This document shows positions 13,426 to 13,870 of a DNA stretch of 13,870 bases, piece after piece (the stretch's first letter is position 1; every line of letters starts with the position of its first letter). The notes beneath the pieces were generated by a model. It saw only the letters and a program-made list of their open reading frames with translations, ran no database searches and was not told where the DNA came from. Source of the DNA: Sulfurimonas sp. (lineage in GTDB: Bacteria; Campylobacterota; Campylobacteria; Campylobacterales; Sulfurimonadaceae). A program made the position numbers and the translations under genes. The DNA is taken from the NCBI GenBank assembly GCA_002733945.2, contig NVXO02000002.1, positions 172,904 through 186,773 of the forward strand, read 5' to 3'.

Positions 13426-13870
13426 TGATAATTGATGCAACAACACCAGCACCAACAGTTCTTCCACCCTCACGGATAGCGAAGTTAGTACCAACTTCCA
13501 TTGCAATTGGGTGAATTAACTCAGCAGTAATACTTACGTTATCACCTGGCATAACCATCTCAGTACCTTCTGGTAATGTAATAGCACCAGTAACATCAGT
13601 AGTACGTACGTAGAACTGAGGACGGTAGTTTGAGAAGAATGGTGTATGACGACCACCCTCATCTTTACTTAGAACATAAATTTCTGCAGTAAATGTTGTG
13701 TGTGGAGTAATAGTACCTGGCTTACAAAGAACTTGTCCACGTTGAACTTCTTCTTTAGCTATACCACGAACTAAAATACCACAGTTGTCTCCAGCGATAC
13801 CTTGATCCATTTCTTTACGGAACATTTCAACACCAGTAACAGTAGTTTTCTGAGTATCAGTGATACCTAC
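13421..13870 (-). CDS. tuf: Elongation factor Tu (partial, N-terminus off the window)
   Basis: EF-Tu carries aminoacyl-tRNA to the ribosomal A site as a GTP complex. The frame is open to the right edge without a start, giving the last 149 residues of about 400. The first visible residues are [19 protein letters not shown], which belong to domain II; residues such as [12 protein letters not shown] and [14 protein letters not shown] continue it. Domain III follows with [29 protein letters not shown] and the C-terminal [12 protein letters not shown]. The GTPase domain is outside the window. An internal methionine at 13823-13825 is not the start. It is the first visible gene of the cluster, with rpmG 42 bases after its TAA. 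Confidence 0.98.
   Translation of the reverse strand, partial: VGITDTQKTTVTGVEMFRKEMDQGIAGDNCGILVRGIAKEEVQRGQVLCKPGTITPHTTFTAEIYVLSKDEGGRHTPFFSNYRPQFYVRTTDVTGAITLPEGTEMVMPGDNVSITAELIHPIAMEVGTNFAIREGGRTVGAGVVASIIK

Overview
The window is one continuous, minus-strand information-processing cluster from an AT-rich bacterium. Read 5' to 3' on the minus strand (right to left here) the order is tuf (3' part) - rpmG - tRNA-Trp - secE - nusG - rplK - rplA - rplJ - rplL - rpoB - rpoC - rpsL - rpsG (5' part). This merged tuf/secE-nusG/rplKAJL-rpoBC/rpsL-rpsG order, the short 60-residue SecE, the four-cysteine L33 and the protein sequences point to Campylobacterota (Epsilonproteobacteria). rpoB and rpoC are separate genes, unlike the fused rpoBC of Helicobacter and Wolinella, so I favour a Sulfurimonas/Sulfurovum/Arcobacter-type organism. 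The phylum is a strong call; the genus is only an impression.

Layout. 13379-13870: end of EF-Tu and a spacer with a 10-bp stem over its stop codon. 13102-13378: rpmG, a spacer made almost wholly of inverted repeats, and tRNA-Trp. 11101-13068: a good -10 box, then secE, nusG, rplK and rplA. 9988-11100: a 198-base structured leader, then rplJ and rplL (the L10/L12 stalk). 5641-9987: a hairpin attenuator plus a long processing-type stem, then rpoB overlapping rpoC by 8 bases. 1-1127: spacer, then rpsL and rpsG, which runs off the left edge (fusA is expected beyond it).

How the genes work together. rpoB and rpoC encode the two large RNA polymerase subunits; NusG couples the polymerase to pausing, Rho and the ribosome; L11, L1 and L10-L12 build the mobile stalks where EF-Tu and EF-G act; S12 and S7 belong to the decoding centre and small-subunit head; EF-Tu delivers aminoacyl-tRNA; SecE is a Sec translocon subunit. 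Since all are co-directional, differential output must come from RNA-level control. The sequence offers candidates: an L10-type leader with competing helices and a possible Shine-Dalgarno/anti-Shine-Dalgarno pair, a candidate pseudoknot before rplA, an attenuator between rplL and rpoB, and stem-loops at many gene ends.

No mobile element, CRISPR array, defence gene or unknown protein is visible. Every protein belongs to a known core family. What is worth a second look lies in the spacers, in tRNA-Trp (a C.C mismatch in the T stem and an encoded CCACCA end) and in the enlarged insertion in RpoC. All structures were paired by eye; none was scored by folding energy or covariation.
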